Part shown: positions 25,141 through 38,170 of the stretch, piece after piece
Layout of the letters: each line of letters starts with the position of its first letter
How positions within the stretch are numbered: the first letter of the stretch is position 1
Origin: Takifugu bimaculatus
Lineage: Eukaryota > Chordata > Actinopteri > Tetraodontiformes > Tetraodontidae
Assembly (NCBI GenBank): GCA_004026145.2
Contig: CP034976.1
Coordinates: 3,587,296 to 3,651,295, forward strand
DNA length: 64,000 nucleotides
Direction: 5' to 3'
Translations under genes and position numbers: made by a program
The notes under the pieces: generated by a model
Told to the model about the DNA's origin: nothing
The model's database searches: none
What the model saw: the letters and a program-made list of their open reading frames with translations, nothing else

Positions 25141-25434
25141 CTGTTTTTCCGGGTTTGGGTTCTTTTCATTGTGTCTCGTGAGAAGCTGATGAGCAGTTGG
25201 AGCGAGCCAGGGGTGATGCTGCATTATTTATGTGGCGCCCTCATCGAGAAGAAGACATCAGGAGTTTGTGTCTCTATTCTCTGCTGGAACGGAAGCATCT
25301 GTCTCTCTAACATGTCTGTTATCAAGAGAGCGGAGTTAAATGAGCCATGTTTGATGTATTAACAAAGTTACAGCAGTTTTAATTAAACCCAGAACTTGAT
25401 TTTAAAATTTGGAGACTTTATTCAAGCCCCACAT

Positions 25435-25769
25435 CAGCGGTTTCCGGTTTTTTTTGTACCGAGGACAAGTATTAGAAGGAGACACTTCCTTACAGCCCAG
25501 GTAGGGGATCCAGTAATCAAAGCCCTCCTCCACGGCCGAGTTCAGGAATGTTGAGGGTTCCTGGTTTCCTGAGCGAGGCATATTGTGCAGAGTTGGGGTG
25601 TTTTCTTTTAAAAAAACAGCTCTCCACAGAACTTTATTTTTGGGGTCATTGTGAGGGGTGGCTCAAAGAAGTGGCCTTTGAAAAAAAAAAGACACTAATA
25701 AAAGGAAAAACCCCAGGTCTGAATGATTCACAGACTGGTACCGGTCCAAGAGGGTTGGGGGAACCGCTG
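25435..25769 (+). mobile_element. Non-autonomous hAT-type element (MITE), about 335 bp
   Basis: The left end reads CAGCGGTTTCCGGTTTTTTT with a following TGTACCGAGGAC. The right end, read inward on the minus strand, is CAGCGGTTCCCCCAACC followed by GGACCGGTACCAGTC. Ends starting CAGCGGT(T/C)CCC with an inner GGACCGGTACCGGTCC block are characteristic of fish hAT (Charlie/Ac-like) elements (established knowledge). No transposase is present. The flanking 8-mers (CCCCACAT and CCCTAGGG) are at best a degenerate target duplication. Confidence 0.6.
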
Positions 25770-25902
25770 CCCTAGGGGAAAAATTTCAAACCATTCTTTG
25801 AATTCTTTTCTCAATATTGAATCCTTCAATAAATCATGTAAATGGACCCGGTACAGATTCCAGTCATGCATGGCAGCAACATCCTGAGTTCCTCTAAAAT
25901 CC

Positions 25903-26092
<190 letters not shown>

Positions 26093-26542
26093 ATTATTTT
26101 TTAATGTCACAGTCCAAAGGTCCTCCTGCTGCTGTCATGCACTCAAAGGCAACGTCGCAGGTGTTAACCTGAACTTGCAACACTCGTGATTGGTTGGTTT
26201 TCACTGTCGATTCACGCCCTTCATCCTGTTCGGGAGCCTGGAACACCAACAAACCCTCCTTCAGGAAGGAGCCTGGTGTCTATTCTGTGAACATGAGCGC
26301 CGTGCATGCTGCATTCTGGGACGACCTCTTCCACAGATTAAGATGAATGCCGTTAACAGAACCTCAGAACCATGCAGCATAACAAACACGCATTCATCAT
26401 CTGCTAGTTACTCTGCTCACAGTACGACTTTTTACCCATCCCACTTCAGCGGCTGTCTGGTCGGCCATTTATATTTGTCATTTTGTCATGATGTGTTCAA
26501 GTGCTGTCAGAACTTCTAGCTCCAGCAATTTGGTTGGAGTAC

Positions 26543-26624
<82 letters not shown>

Positions 26625-26625
26625 G

Positions 26626-26684
<59 letters not shown>
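26543..26684 (+). repeat. (GATA)n microsatellite
   Basis: 142 bp of AGAT units with a single A-to-G interruption at 26625. The YLSI-repeat frame on the minus strand is microsatellite translation. Confidence 0.97.
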
Positions 26685-26689
26685 CACTT

Positions 26690-28136
26690 TGTTATTGTGG
26701 AGTTCTGTCAGTGTCAGGGAGAATTTGCCTTCTCTTTCTCTATAATTCTTGTTTGGGGAGTTGGGAATCATTTTATATTCATCCCCTGACTTACATACAA
26801 ATATCTTTCTAAAACCTTTTCCTAGAGTTGCTTGTTTTCCAGCCTTTGATGCAATCCTGCAGATTTCCTGCGTACTTTGACATTGGTGCATTTTGGTTTC
26901 TTTTTTTGGGATTAATTTGAATAGGTGATTCATTCAGTCATGTCCTGATCGTCTCCAGAACCGTATTTTCTCTCTCTCTCCCTCCTTCTCTTTGGGCCAT
27001 TACCTGTCAATCTTGCCCTGAGACCTACATTTTTTCCCAAGAATTGAAGTGTTTAGAGCCATTCCAAAGATGCATTAGAGCTTTTTTTGATGGCGTATTC
27101 ATTCTGGGTCAGTGCTTATTTGTGAATTTTGGGCCTTCAAATCGAAATATCAGACTTTGGAAGTGCGAGAGTGTTTGGAAATGTGTTGGCAATATTCTTT
27201 TTATGGCAGCCTTCGTGGTTCAGGAATGTAATGGACATAGAAATTCAAGTAAATGGTAATTAAATTGGACATTAACCATGAGATAAAGATGTGACAGAAA
27301 ATGGCAATAAGTCCTGATTAAATTCTGGAAGCAGAGGATGCTTCCATGTAACTCCTCATCTCACAGACCTCCCAGAATGCTTTTACATGATGAGAAATTT
27401 CCATCACAGCTGGAAAGGGAGGAAAAGATGTTTCCTTGTTTTGGAAATTTCCATCTTGAGCCCCAGAAAAGAGCCTGGTGGAATAAGTTATTCTTGGAAA
27501 TAATGTCAAGTGTGATAAGCCCTGATTAAAAACAGACCTTAAGTGTTTGAGAGACATTTGCGGCTGGTTTAATGAGGAGTAAAGCCACTCCACCTGAGGC
27601 ACCGCAGCCGTAATCTTCGCGGTAAACACTTAACAGGCATTTGCCATTGATTAGGACGTGGCGCTCATCAGTCATCAGAGGCTCGTCTCAACATGCTAAT
27701 AATAATGACATCTGCTCTCTGACAACACTGCTGATTAGAGCGAGGGGAGAAGCGCGCCTCTGATGAGGGTGAGAAACTTCAGCGGCCTGTTGGTGATTCC
27801 GGTGGCGCTCCCAAGTCAGCTGGCTAACATTCCCGTTAGCTGCTTAGCTTAGCTTCTGTCACCATGTCCCAGAGAACCAAGTATTCCCACCTATTCTTGA
27901 GCAAAAGGGTCATGTTTTATGGTGGCCAGCCTGTCAATAATACACTTGTGGCCGGAGTTCTGGAGCCAAATCACTTTCAACATTGCAGTTAGGCGTCGGT
28001 AAATGGGTAGTTATGTAGTCCTGCTCAAAGTAAATGTCCATTCTTTATCTGTAATAAATGTAATAATAATAATACTATATTCCACTGATTCAGCTATAAA
28101 CTTCCTTTAATATCCACTCGCTATGCTCGGATCTGA
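26690..28136. other. Unique non-coding sequence
   Basis: No gene was recognised. Between about 27000 and 27320 the sequence is non-repetitive with TAATTAAAT-type words. An AATAATAATAAT-type patch lies at 28055-28075. Confidence 0.4.
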
Positions 28137-28179
28137 GTGTGTGTGTGTGTGTGTGTGTCTGTGTGTCTGTGTGTCTGTG
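28137..28179 (+). repeat. (GT)n microsatellite
   Basis: About 43 bp of TG units, with CTGTGTGT variants at the end. Confidence 0.85.
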
Positions 28180-28254
28180 CTTCTGCTTTGGTTCACAGTA
28201 ATTTACCTTTTATCATACAACGATCTTTTCTAATTCCAGCACCTCAGATCCAGA

Positions 28255-28420
28255 TCTTTCTCATGTCCATCCATAGGTGAGTCGTATCCCAGAAACCACT
28301 GGGCAGGAGGCAAGAATACACCCTGGATCAGACACACACCATCCACTTATGCACCTAGGGGCAGTTTAGATCCTCCAGCGAGCTCATTTCAGAACTCAAC
28401 CTAGAATATTCTTTATATCC
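28255..28420 (+). mobile_element. LINE/SINE core fragment (fish L2-tail class)
   Basis: It contains 'GAGGCAAGAATACACCCTGG' at about 28308 and 'CACCTAGGGGCAGTTTAGA' at about 28351. These two blocks, in this order and spacing, are hallmarks of a very common teleost repeat (the L2-like tail and its relatives). Ends are eroded and nothing coding is present. Confidence 0.55.
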
Positions 28421-30590
28421 ACCATGATGCTCCTCTTCTGCACGTCACCTGTCATTCAGGTTCCCACTTGAGTCTTCAGCGTGGCTCGTGTGGTTTCAAA
28501 ATTATTTACTACATCCCGTCGTTGGAGATGATGGTGCTCGGCTACAGTGGGCTGAACACCTCCCCTCCAGGATGAAGGGTCAGTCAAACTGGAGTTATGA
28601 CCCTTCAGTCAACCTGTTTCCCTCCTTACTGTTACTTCAAGCACCTCTGTCACGTGAACGTGATGGATTGTGACGAATGCTACAACCATTTCTGTATTTG
28701 GTGGTTCGGCAGAACCCCAGTTTGGTGGAAGTGGACAAGATGACAAATGACATCCTGTAAATTAAAGCCAAGCAAGAGAGCCAGTTTTCGACTTCATCGA
28801 TCTAACTCGTGACTTCTGTTTTCACAATTCGCTGTTTTCGGTCTTCAAAATGGTCAAATCATCCTGATCATTTTTCATCTTCCCAACAGCTTCTTCACGT
28901 CTCCTTTTCCTTATATCAAAGTGTGAATGTAGGATGATCTTAACCCTAAAAAAAGAATATATTTCAACTTTTTTCCACCTCTAAGCGGTACAGACCTTTT
29001 TCCTCTGCTCTGACTGATGGTAAACACCCGGCCTTTTCCTGAAAAATATCTCTGAGTGCACTTATCTTGCAAATATTAAAAAATAGATTAAGGGGCCATT
29101 GGGAGGTAAGTGGTTCCATAAGCAGAATTGATGGGACTAAGTACTATCATGGAGACTGCCCACATCACCTTGAGGGTCATATCCATGTTAATGACACTAC
29201 GTGCTGCGTGCTTTCTTTCTGAAGAATGGCAGCCATTTCACTGTGGGCTCTGACACCTCACTTAAACAGCCATTCCAGGCAGTTAACTGGAGCACGAGGG
29301 CCCACATACCAGACAGCTGGAAGATGGACAACACGGGGTGAAAAGGGAAAAAAATCCACTCCTGAAACATATTCCAAGGGCAAATGAAACGCTACAGTTT
29401 CTGGGACGAGCTTCCCTTTGGAGGCATGAATATCAGAAGACCGAGAATGAGCAAACGGGGGACTAGCTTACACGTGTTTATTAATAGCACTAACAGCAAG
29501 TTGTTTTGTAATTTTTGTAATTTGAAGAGGGAAAAAAGGGAGATGAAATGAAGAAAAGAGGCCAGATTCAAACTCTAGGCAAAGTTTCTCCCCAAAAAGG
29601 GGAAAAAGAAAGCCTTTGGTTTGTGCCTCCAGCAAGGTCTTCATATGAATGATGCACACCTCTAAGCCAGCTCAAGGGAAAGTTGTGGACAGCTGCCAGT
29701 TCCATGGGGTCTGGAGGATGCCTTCTGCAATTAGGCTCTTCTTCCTTCCGTAAAGACTGGCAGCGCTGGTCCTGCCAGCCACTTCCCCTGGACCCTGAGT
29801 CCCTTCCCCCAGCCAGCGCATCAACACAAGTGTTGAAAGGTTCCATTTGACCACGGAGATGGGGGCTCCCTTCCCTGCCAGCAAGCTTCTGAGCCGATTT
29901 GAAGGTGTGTATCCCTGGACTGGAAAATCTTCCCTATCCGAAAAGTCGATTAAAGCCAGCAGCTGCGTTTCAGGCTCTGCCAAGCAACCCTGCAACACAC
30001 ACGCGCACGCACTCACTCTCTTACACACACACACACATGCTCACGCACATCATTTGACATCAAAAAGTCCTTGGAGCTGCTCAGCTGCAGCCCCAAACAT
30101 AAAGCCAACTTTACTTACTCAGCTTTTCCAACGTTATCTCTTGGTTCCATCAAGCGTGCACCCAGAGGCTGCGGAAGATGGACAAACCGCCGCTAAAAAA
30201 ACAGGCACGTGCATTTATTTTGCAGGATGCGTAATATTTATCTGCTAAAATTGTGAATTTAGTAGCTCCTTTAGTTTACGGAGCAGACAAGTTCTTTCAG
30301 GACAATTTAATTAGACGTGCTTCGGTTTTGTTTAAAATAGCAGAAACATCTTCAGAACACGGCGTTTGCCGTTGCTTCCTTTGAGCTAATGAAACCAACA
30401 AGCCAAAAAGGAAAAGCGTGTCACAGGTTCCACAGAGGGCTTACTTCTGTGTGGAGCTTCAGCTTTGTGTTTCAGGAAATTGAGCACTGAAATGGCCCTC
30501 ATTGCTCAGCAGCCACCAAATAAATTTCCAGTGGGGGGAAAGAAAATCAATGAGTGCATTCTGCTTCTTTTTCAGGACCTTGTAGGCTCT
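28421..30590. other. Unique non-coding sequence with a CA-rich run
   Basis: No gene was recognised. An impure CA array lies at about 29995-30050. Between 29080 and 29300 the DNA is complex, single-copy and stop-rich, resembling a conserved non-coding element. Frames of 92-133 codons at 29568-30248 are mutually overlapping and domain-free. Confidence 0.4.
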
Positions 30591-31370
30591 GCCTTGTGAT
30601 TTTAAAGGAATGTTAATGTAATTTATTGAACCTCTTACCCTAATCACGCAGATTGCCTATAATTACATACCGTGACAGCTGCCGGACTTCTAATTGCTAA
30701 TGCTTTTCCGGGAATTTGTCCTCTAATCTTTGTGTGTAATGACTTAAAAGAAGGAGAAAGTGCTTCGCTGCTAGTTGGAGTTGCCTCCTTGGCTGCAAGG
30801 GCATTGGGGTTTAACATATCTCCAATATTTCAATGTAATGTTTATCAATTTGATATGGAAATCAGACAGAAATCGCCTCTCCTCTGTGCAGCTTTACCAA
30901 CTGGTGGAGGCAGGCAGAACATGAAGAATGCCACTGTTTTGGCACTTTGTTGTATAGAATGATGATAAATACTCTGTTTCAATTGGATTTGATTTGTTTT
31001 TTCCTGTTGTTTTGAAAGAAATACCAGAGCGGAGTGTAGATTGCGGCGCATGATTCACCTGTACCCATTATAGTGTGTATGTGTGTAGTTTCATACCAGC
31101 ATTTTACACAAATGTGCAACTTGGTTGGATAAAATGTAGATCCAGCAATCTCCTGTGCTCCAACGCCACATGGCCCGGGGACAGTAATGGCTGTTATTCT
31201 GCTGGAAGCCTGCTGACACTGTTCCCTGTTTCCTGCAGCAATTTGAATGCCATTTTCTATAGTATAATTTTGTTGTCGCGGTTGCAAATCAGCCAACATA
31301 AAAAGGGCCTTTTGTTGGGCATCATTCATTAGACTTTGACCATCCATTCAAATGGATGATAAATCAATAA
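30590..31370. promoter_or_regulatory. Candidate conserved non-coding block
   Basis: A long, complex, repeat-free stretch rich in homeobox-type cores: CTAATTGCTAATGC near 30689, plus TAATTACAT near 30660. A dense block lies at about 31180-31330 ('GGACAGTAATGGCTG', 'CAGCAATTTGAATGCC'). Stops occur in all frames, so coding is unlikely. The texture is that of vertebrate developmental enhancers; conservation itself cannot be seen from one sequence. Confidence 0.3.
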
Positions 31371-33219
31371 TTAGAATACGAGTAAATCTTCTTTTGTGTC
31401 ATTTTTATTTTTTCCAAGCGCACATGGAGAAACAGTCCCACCTTTTTCAGTCAAAGTGAAAATGAGACGATGATAATGGAACACACCTGTTCAGTATGCA
31501 TTTATTGCATGCTTGACAGAACTGATTGGACTGTCACTCGTGCAAGAGCTGTCAAGTCATCCGCAGTATTCATTAAAATAATACCCCAACATCCTGAAAA
31601 AAAATAATTATTAGGAGGCTTTCCAACACAAATAGATACATGCAGAGCAGGTTTTCTTTTCTTCTCCCAACCCTCCCCCCCACGTCCACTCACCCATGCT
31701 GAGACACTAATGTCATCCACTCTGCTTTCAAGTATTCTCGCCCCATGTGGGCCAAAAGGAGCCAGAAACCAGAGAAGCAGAAGGCGGATTTTTTTGCTCA
31801 TCAAAACAGCCATTTCACGAATCCCCTGGGTTCACATTGTGAAAGATAGTATTACCACAAACACAAATTTAGCATTAAAAAATACACAACTGTCATTTTA
31901 GATCAAGGATTGGTGCCTCTGATGGTTGCCCTCTGTGATTGGTGCGGTTCTCTTTCTGAAGCTTTGGTGAATAAAATGATTAACAAAATTGATTTTATGG
32001 ACTGTGAACCCTAAAAATCAACCAATGAAGTTGCCAATAAAGTTCTAAAAAGTGTGCCAGAGTCATTAAGCACCTGCCTCTCAGTGGACTTGAAACGGCT
32101 TCTTTCAAAGGCAAAAAATATGACCATTAGAAGAATAACACCTAATAAGTGACAGATAATGAGGGGAAGAGGATACAAACATGATCAAAACAAGCTGATA
32201 AAAAGTAACAAAGACTAAAATGAAGAATGGATAATAAGGGAACGCTCGCTGAGATGAACCTACTGTTATCCGTTGCTTTGTTTGTGTGTGTGTGTGTGTG
32301 TGTGTGCATGTGTGTGTGTGTAGGCCTCCTACAGATGCCGAGAAGTATTATATTTCATGCATTTTCAATCAATAAAGTTTTAGAAAAATTGCAGTCCGCC
32401 TAGCTTTAAACAGAGGTGCTAGCTAATCCGTAGATGTGGCACTGGATGGGTTTGGCCCCTCCCCCCGTCCGTCTCTTCTGTCTGCCAGATGGCTGGTGGG
32501 TTAGAGTCTCCTGACATCCATCAGTGTCTTGCAGTCAGCTGCTCCCGCAGCAGTGATCTGACCTGCAGGCTGGACCAGCAGAACTCCCGCTCTTCTCCTA
32601 ATGATGCCGCCAAATGAAGCTCCGTTTCCTGGGAGCCAAATAGAAACGCAGCCAATACGGCAGCGGCAGTCCAATACAGATGTGAAGCTCCCCGGTTTGG
32701 GGAGGAGAAAGAGGGGAAAAAGGATGCAACCTATTTCAAGTGATTTGCCAAATTCCCCGAACTGCGTGTCCTGCATGGAAAACCCCCATTTTGAAACTGT
32801 CTGTTTGTCTCAGCTGCCTCCAGGACCATCGGAGACATTTGTAATTATGTTACATGAAATAGGAACTGTCCCTTGTCGTCCTTGAGAGTGTCAAAGATTC
32901 TCATGGCCCTCCTCGCGCAGCTCCGTCCACGAGGGCACCTCTAAAAGGAAAACACACAATCATCTAACTAAGTGATTTCCTCTGGCCTCCCTGGGGTGAT
33001 AACGTGCACTCCGGAGCCACCTAGAGAGGCTTGTCCCGAAAACACGCAGCAATCCGCAGATTCGGTGGCTTTGACACGTCAGCTTTTCTCTGCACGCCTG
33101 AAGGGAAAGTCTCTTCTAATGGACCCAACATCAGCAGTGAAAACCAACAGGCCTCACGGCGCCGCCGAATGAGCCCGGCGCCGTGCTGGAGAAGGGAAAT
33201 AAATGTCACAAAAATGTAA
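31371..33219. other. Unique non-coding sequence
   Basis: No gene was recognised. The GT array at 32283-32322 is listed separately. The segment 32440-32720 is GC-richer with overlapping frames of 91-94 codons on both strands and no domain. Confidence 0.4.
32283..32322 (+). repeat. (GT)n microsatellite
   Basis: About 40 bp of GT units with one GCATG interruption. Confidence 0.9.
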
Positions 33220-33620
33220 TTTTGCCCCTCAACTAAAGGACTCTCTTGGCTCTGACTCTGGATACCTACTCACATATTACCGGTAACCATTTAATTCCAC
33301 GAAGGATTGACATAAAAAGCTACTTTTCGTTCCACACAAATGCACAGCTCAAATTGGTTTACGGTCCCCGTAAATCGACCGGGAATCATTTCCTCTGTAA
33401 AATGACCCATTATGGAAGAATCATTAAAAAAACAACCCTTTAGGACTCCATAAAACTCGACGAATAATTATTTTTCATAACGTTTTAATAAACAGGTATT
33501 TTAATTAACTTCACATTTCCTGAAAGGCCTTCTAAAATGCGACCTAATGGTCGGGACAATATTCAGGCTCAATAAATTATTCATACTCACCAAATATTTA
33601 GAGATTATTCTAATTATCTT
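33220..33620. promoter_or_regulatory. Candidate conserved non-coding block
   Basis: Complex AT-rich sequence with many TAATTA/AATAATTATT words (33462-33515) and no repeat or open frame of note. Regulatory function is inferred from texture only. Confidence 0.25.
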
Positions 33621-33834
33621 ACTCTCCCTCACCTGTATTTGGAGCGTGATTTGTCCATAATAATATGCGAACCTTTTGGAATTTCATGGTTCTCTGCCTC
33701 AATTTGACATCGAATATTGCCCAATATTCATCTAAGTCAAAATAACTGACAAATATATAAAATATATACATATATATTGTAAAAGAATTAATAAAAAACT
33801 GAGCCATTGTCCATTTTGACTAAGAGCAGCCATC

Positions 33835-34260
33835 CAAACCTCCTGGTGCTGCCGGAAGTAAAAAGTTAACCCTTGGAATGAGAAGCCCTCTGGTTGAGTC
33901 CCTTCTGGCAGCAATATCCTCAACCCAGCACTTCCTGTGGCGGTGGGTCAGTTTTAGCCCGTTCTTCCTGGCAGGACTGCGGCAGCTCTGACACGGCAAC
34001 TCCAAATGCGGATTTTGTTTTTCTTGAGCCAGTCTGTGGTGGACTTAGAGTCAGGATAACGTTTGCATGATGATTCTTGATGGTGGATCCTCTTACAGCT
34101 CCTCTTGGCTAGACGCGGCTCGCATAAGCAAAGTGTGTCTGCACCTACCAATGAGGCTTCAGGTTTGCGAGGAACTGACTCCAATTAGCTTCTTGGAGGT
34201 CGTTAAAGGGCTGGCATCCATCACCACTCTGAGGGTTTTATGCTTGTTCCCAATAAGACA
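33835..34260 (-). pseudogene. Degenerate Tc1-like transposase fragment
   Basis: The minus strand encodes TTDWLKKNKIRI at about 34018-34055, which fits the segment just after the second catalytic Asp in Tc1-like transposases. It runs in DNA, through frameshifts, into sequence corresponding to the 'WPSQSPD' block. The next matching segment, at about 33970, corresponds to the far C-terminal 'CQEEWAK' block. The region carrying the third catalytic acid is therefore deleted. Frames are broken throughout, so it cannot be functional. The portion above 34100 is assigned by continuity only. Confidence 0.6.
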
Positions 34261-34264
34261 TTAA

Positions 34265-37200
34265 AGATCATAATTTTGCTGTGTCATTATATTTGGTGTT
34301 GCTCAAATGCATGAAAATACAGCTGATAAAAACACAGTCAACAGTTTGGTGACAGTATATTGATGGGTTTCTATGTTTTCCATGTGTCTATGTAGGTTTT
34401 TCAGAGTTTTCTCCCATAGGTCCACAAAAAGAACAGGTTAGCTTAACGTTAGCCTTGTCCGTCAGACGCCTCCCAAAGCCACCTTGTGAAGAATGTCCAT
34501 GCAAAGGGTGTTTGTAAGGTTGTGTTTCCTTTATTTTCTCACATAATTACCAAAAGCAATCTTTAAAAATCACCTATACACGACATATTACCTCAAAACG
34601 TGACAAAATTCTGCCCCAAATATTTCCAAAGCATCAAAGCAGCTAAAAATCTGGAAAAGATGAGTACTTGATTTAAATTGATTTCTCTTTTGTTTGACTA
34701 TCGGCGCCGCGTTCTGCGGCATTTTGTTCACCTCGCTCCCCGTGGTGGTGTGTATTCATTGGGACTGCTGTTTCCAACCAGATAAACAGGTTTTTTTTAT
34801 GGCAATTACTGCCTGAGGATTGTTCCGAATGTGACTAGGCTGTCAATGAGGAGTCGGGCGGGGGAGGGGAGCTGTGACGAGAGGGAATTTAGAGCAACCG
34901 GTGGAGCACAGCTCCAGGGGTTGTGTGCAGGCATATAACTGCAGTACAACCAGTGGAACATTCCATGTGACATGAAGCTGCTTGTGCACGTGCATGTAAC
35001 CAGTAATGTGACTGTAATTGTTCCACTGTAGTTCACACCTTCACAGCATGGATACCGCATAATAGTGGCAAACAACTAAAAACACGACTTATCTTTTGGT
35101 GACTGGTTCCCGTCCACAAGTTCCCTTTGGTGTTGTGTTCTGGTGGGTTTCGGTGGTAGGGGACAGCAAATTGGAGGGATTGGTCATTAAAGTGGGCGGA
35201 TAAAGAAAGATCTCTGCAGTCCCCACGTTGTCCTTCCAATAACCAGCTCCAGTGTTTACTGGGATTTACCCACATTTAATGGGAGATTTAGCAGCAGCTG
35301 CGCCCGGAACTTTGTCCTGTTTTTCCAAACTTAAATATTTTCTTCATCTCCCAACTCCTCTCCCGCTGAGCACTGACCCTGATTCCCATGACATCAACGT
35401 CAATAATCAAGAGCTTTTCCACATCGGCAGAGCACCTACAAACACATATTATGTTGGATCGGAACAGCTAAAATTTTACCTCATCAAATTCTTTTTTTTT
35501 CCCTCGGAAAAAACATGAATGTGCAGAGGGGATTTTTCAAACAGGGAAGAAGCGAACAAGCACAACTCAACGTAAATAGTATAATTTACACTGACATTGT
35601 TTATCTGTGATCTGCTCCAGTTGCTTCCAGTGGTGACCTCATCATGAGGGGAGCACTCCCTCTGGGAAGGCTGAAGGCTGTTCTCGGTTATATTTGCATT
35701 TATTAGTCTCCACATGGTGTAGGTATAGTATGGAACACAGTGGCTCTCTGACCAGTGTTTATTTTTAGGCCCGTACGTCTTCATCTCTGTAAACAGGCTC
35801 CATATTTCCATCAATTTCCTTCAGAGTGACTGCACTGATACGGCGTTCATGTACGCTTTTGGTGGTCATAAACGGCGTTTCACGTTTGACAAATGGTCAG
35901 GAAATCTTTTAAAATCATAAACACACCACCATAATAAGGGAGAGTGTGTCATTAAATCAGCCAGCTTTTCCTGACATTTGTCAACCTGTCAGGACGGAAT
36001 AATGTGCTTGATCACATTCCAAATCCACCGGCAATCAGATAGGAAGATTCTTAATAACAGCGCATTATAACAAGGTAGTGGTGGATCATTTTTATTGTGG
36101 TGTACAGCAGTTAATGGCTTAGGAAAATAAATTGTCAAAAAAAACTATTCCTGTACAATTCCCAACTGAACACAGACCGCTCTCTCATATTTTCTCCCAG
36201 CGTGTCGCACATAATAACGGTGCATTAATGCTGTGACATTTAATCAACAAGGGACACTCAATAATATAAACTGAAGCAAGAGTTCTGATTTTGCCCTAAC
36301 AGGATTTTGTTTGGATCCCGGGAAAATATACGACTGCTGGACAGGGAGCACTCCAGGCACTCCATTTAAACAAAACGTTTCCATGTTTACAGAGGCAGCG
36401 ATGTCAGGATGGAGAGATATTCATATTTATGCACATGACATCCGCCTCTTGGCATTGCTGCTACTTGTAGAGCTCATATGCAAACACTCACATTGCTAAG
36501 CAACAAAAGTACCTATCACTGTGTAACGGCGAGTGGGTGACAAGCTAGCATTATTTCCCTAATCCCAGCCCTCTGGAACGCTGCACTGGCCGCAGCGGCT
36601 GCAGGCTGAAAGTGGAGCTGCAGCACTGACTACTGGTGGCAGCCTGCTATAAGCCTGAGGTGGAGCTCAGGCCCTCCTCCAGGGATTTACCTCAAAATTC
36701 ACCACAATCAGGCGGCTTTGCATGCTCCGAACAATCGAGAAATGCTTAGCGTGACACTTGAGCGTGAGATGTTGTGCAATATCTGCACATATCCCTCTTT
36801 TCTTCCCTCGTACCCGTTTTGTCCGACGCACAATAAAACGTTGTCTCTTCCTCCTTCTCAGACAGCCCGAGCTGGCATCCTGAGCAGCACAAATCTGTGA
36901 AATGACTGTGCTGATACCAGCGCCAGTCATTCTCCTTTGTTAACCTGCATCCGCAGGGAGAGGAAAGGAGCTCCGCTTCGCCAGGAGACTGGCCAGAAAC
37001 ACAGCTGGCGAGCCGGCCAGATTGCATCAGCATAGAGCAGATTACATCCTATCAGACAAGTCAGTGAAGGGAGAGGAGCCGAAGGAAGGGAAAGTGAAAG
37101 CTAATGAACACAAGTCAGGTCACAGTGGCACAGAGACAATTTACCGCAGATGTGTTCAGGAAAAGTCTCAGGAAGGGAAGGATAGACTGAGCAAGTGCAG

Positions 37201-37325
37201 CGGAGGGGCCCCCTGTTTTTGATTTAAAAGACAGGGGAAAGGCCACAGCCGGCCAGGAACTGTCCATTCCAATTTGTGGAAACAGAAATCAGTCTTCACC
37301 GACGAGCGTCGTTAATTTGAAGGAC

Positions 37326-37327
<2 letters not shown>
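34265..37327. other. Unique non-coding sequence
   Basis: No gene was recognised. It includes complex single-copy stretches near 35990-36260 and 36480-36540 that could be conserved elements. Frames up to 112 codons lack domains. Confidence 0.4.

Positions 37328-37357
<30 letters not shown>
37328..37357 (+). repeat. (CA)n microsatellite
   Basis: 15 CA units. Confidence 0.95.
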
Positions 37358-37358
<1 letters not shown>

Positions 37359-37597
37359 CCTTTTTTTAAAATTGAGTAATCAACACAGCAGTGGTCTTCG
37401 CCAATGAGACGAGAGCAGAACCACCCACTAACCGCAGCTGTCGATGCCAACCTGCTCAGTGGGCGCTCTGAGTGGGCTGATTAAAGCGGCCAGGTTAATG
37501 AACGGCACTGATCAATTACCTGCTTCAGGCCCTGACCCACATCACCCATGGAGCAGAATACTGCGTTAGCATCACAGCAACAATACAGAAGAGTCCA

Positions 37598-37895
<298 letters not shown>

Positions 37896-37969
37896 GCCAT
37901 GTGATTGGACAAAGGTGGCGTCTCCTTCGCCTCAGGTCTCGGTGCCCAGCCATGTCTCAGCTTGTCTCA

Positions 37970-38170
37970 GCTTGTTTGTGTGTGTGGGTGTGTGTGTGTG
38001 TGTTTGAGTGTGTGTATGCATGTGTATATGTGTATCTGTGTGTGTGTCCTTTTTCTTGATTCGCTTGTTTCTCTTTGTTGTTTTTATCCTTTGTGAGGCA
38101 CTTTGTGCTACCCAGTGTGTGAAAAGTGCCATATAAATAAAATAAATAAATAATAAATAATAATAATATC
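37970..38170 (+). mobile_element. LINE 3' tail with GT-rich run
   Basis: A GT-rich stretch (37975-38048) leads to 'GAGGCACTTTGTGCTACCC', then 'GAAAAGTGCCATATAAATAA' and an AAATA/AATAAT tail (to about 38168). The 'AAAGTGC.ATATAAATAAA' ending is typical of L2-type LINE 3' ends in fish. It is only the tail and contains no coding sequence. Confidence 0.6.
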
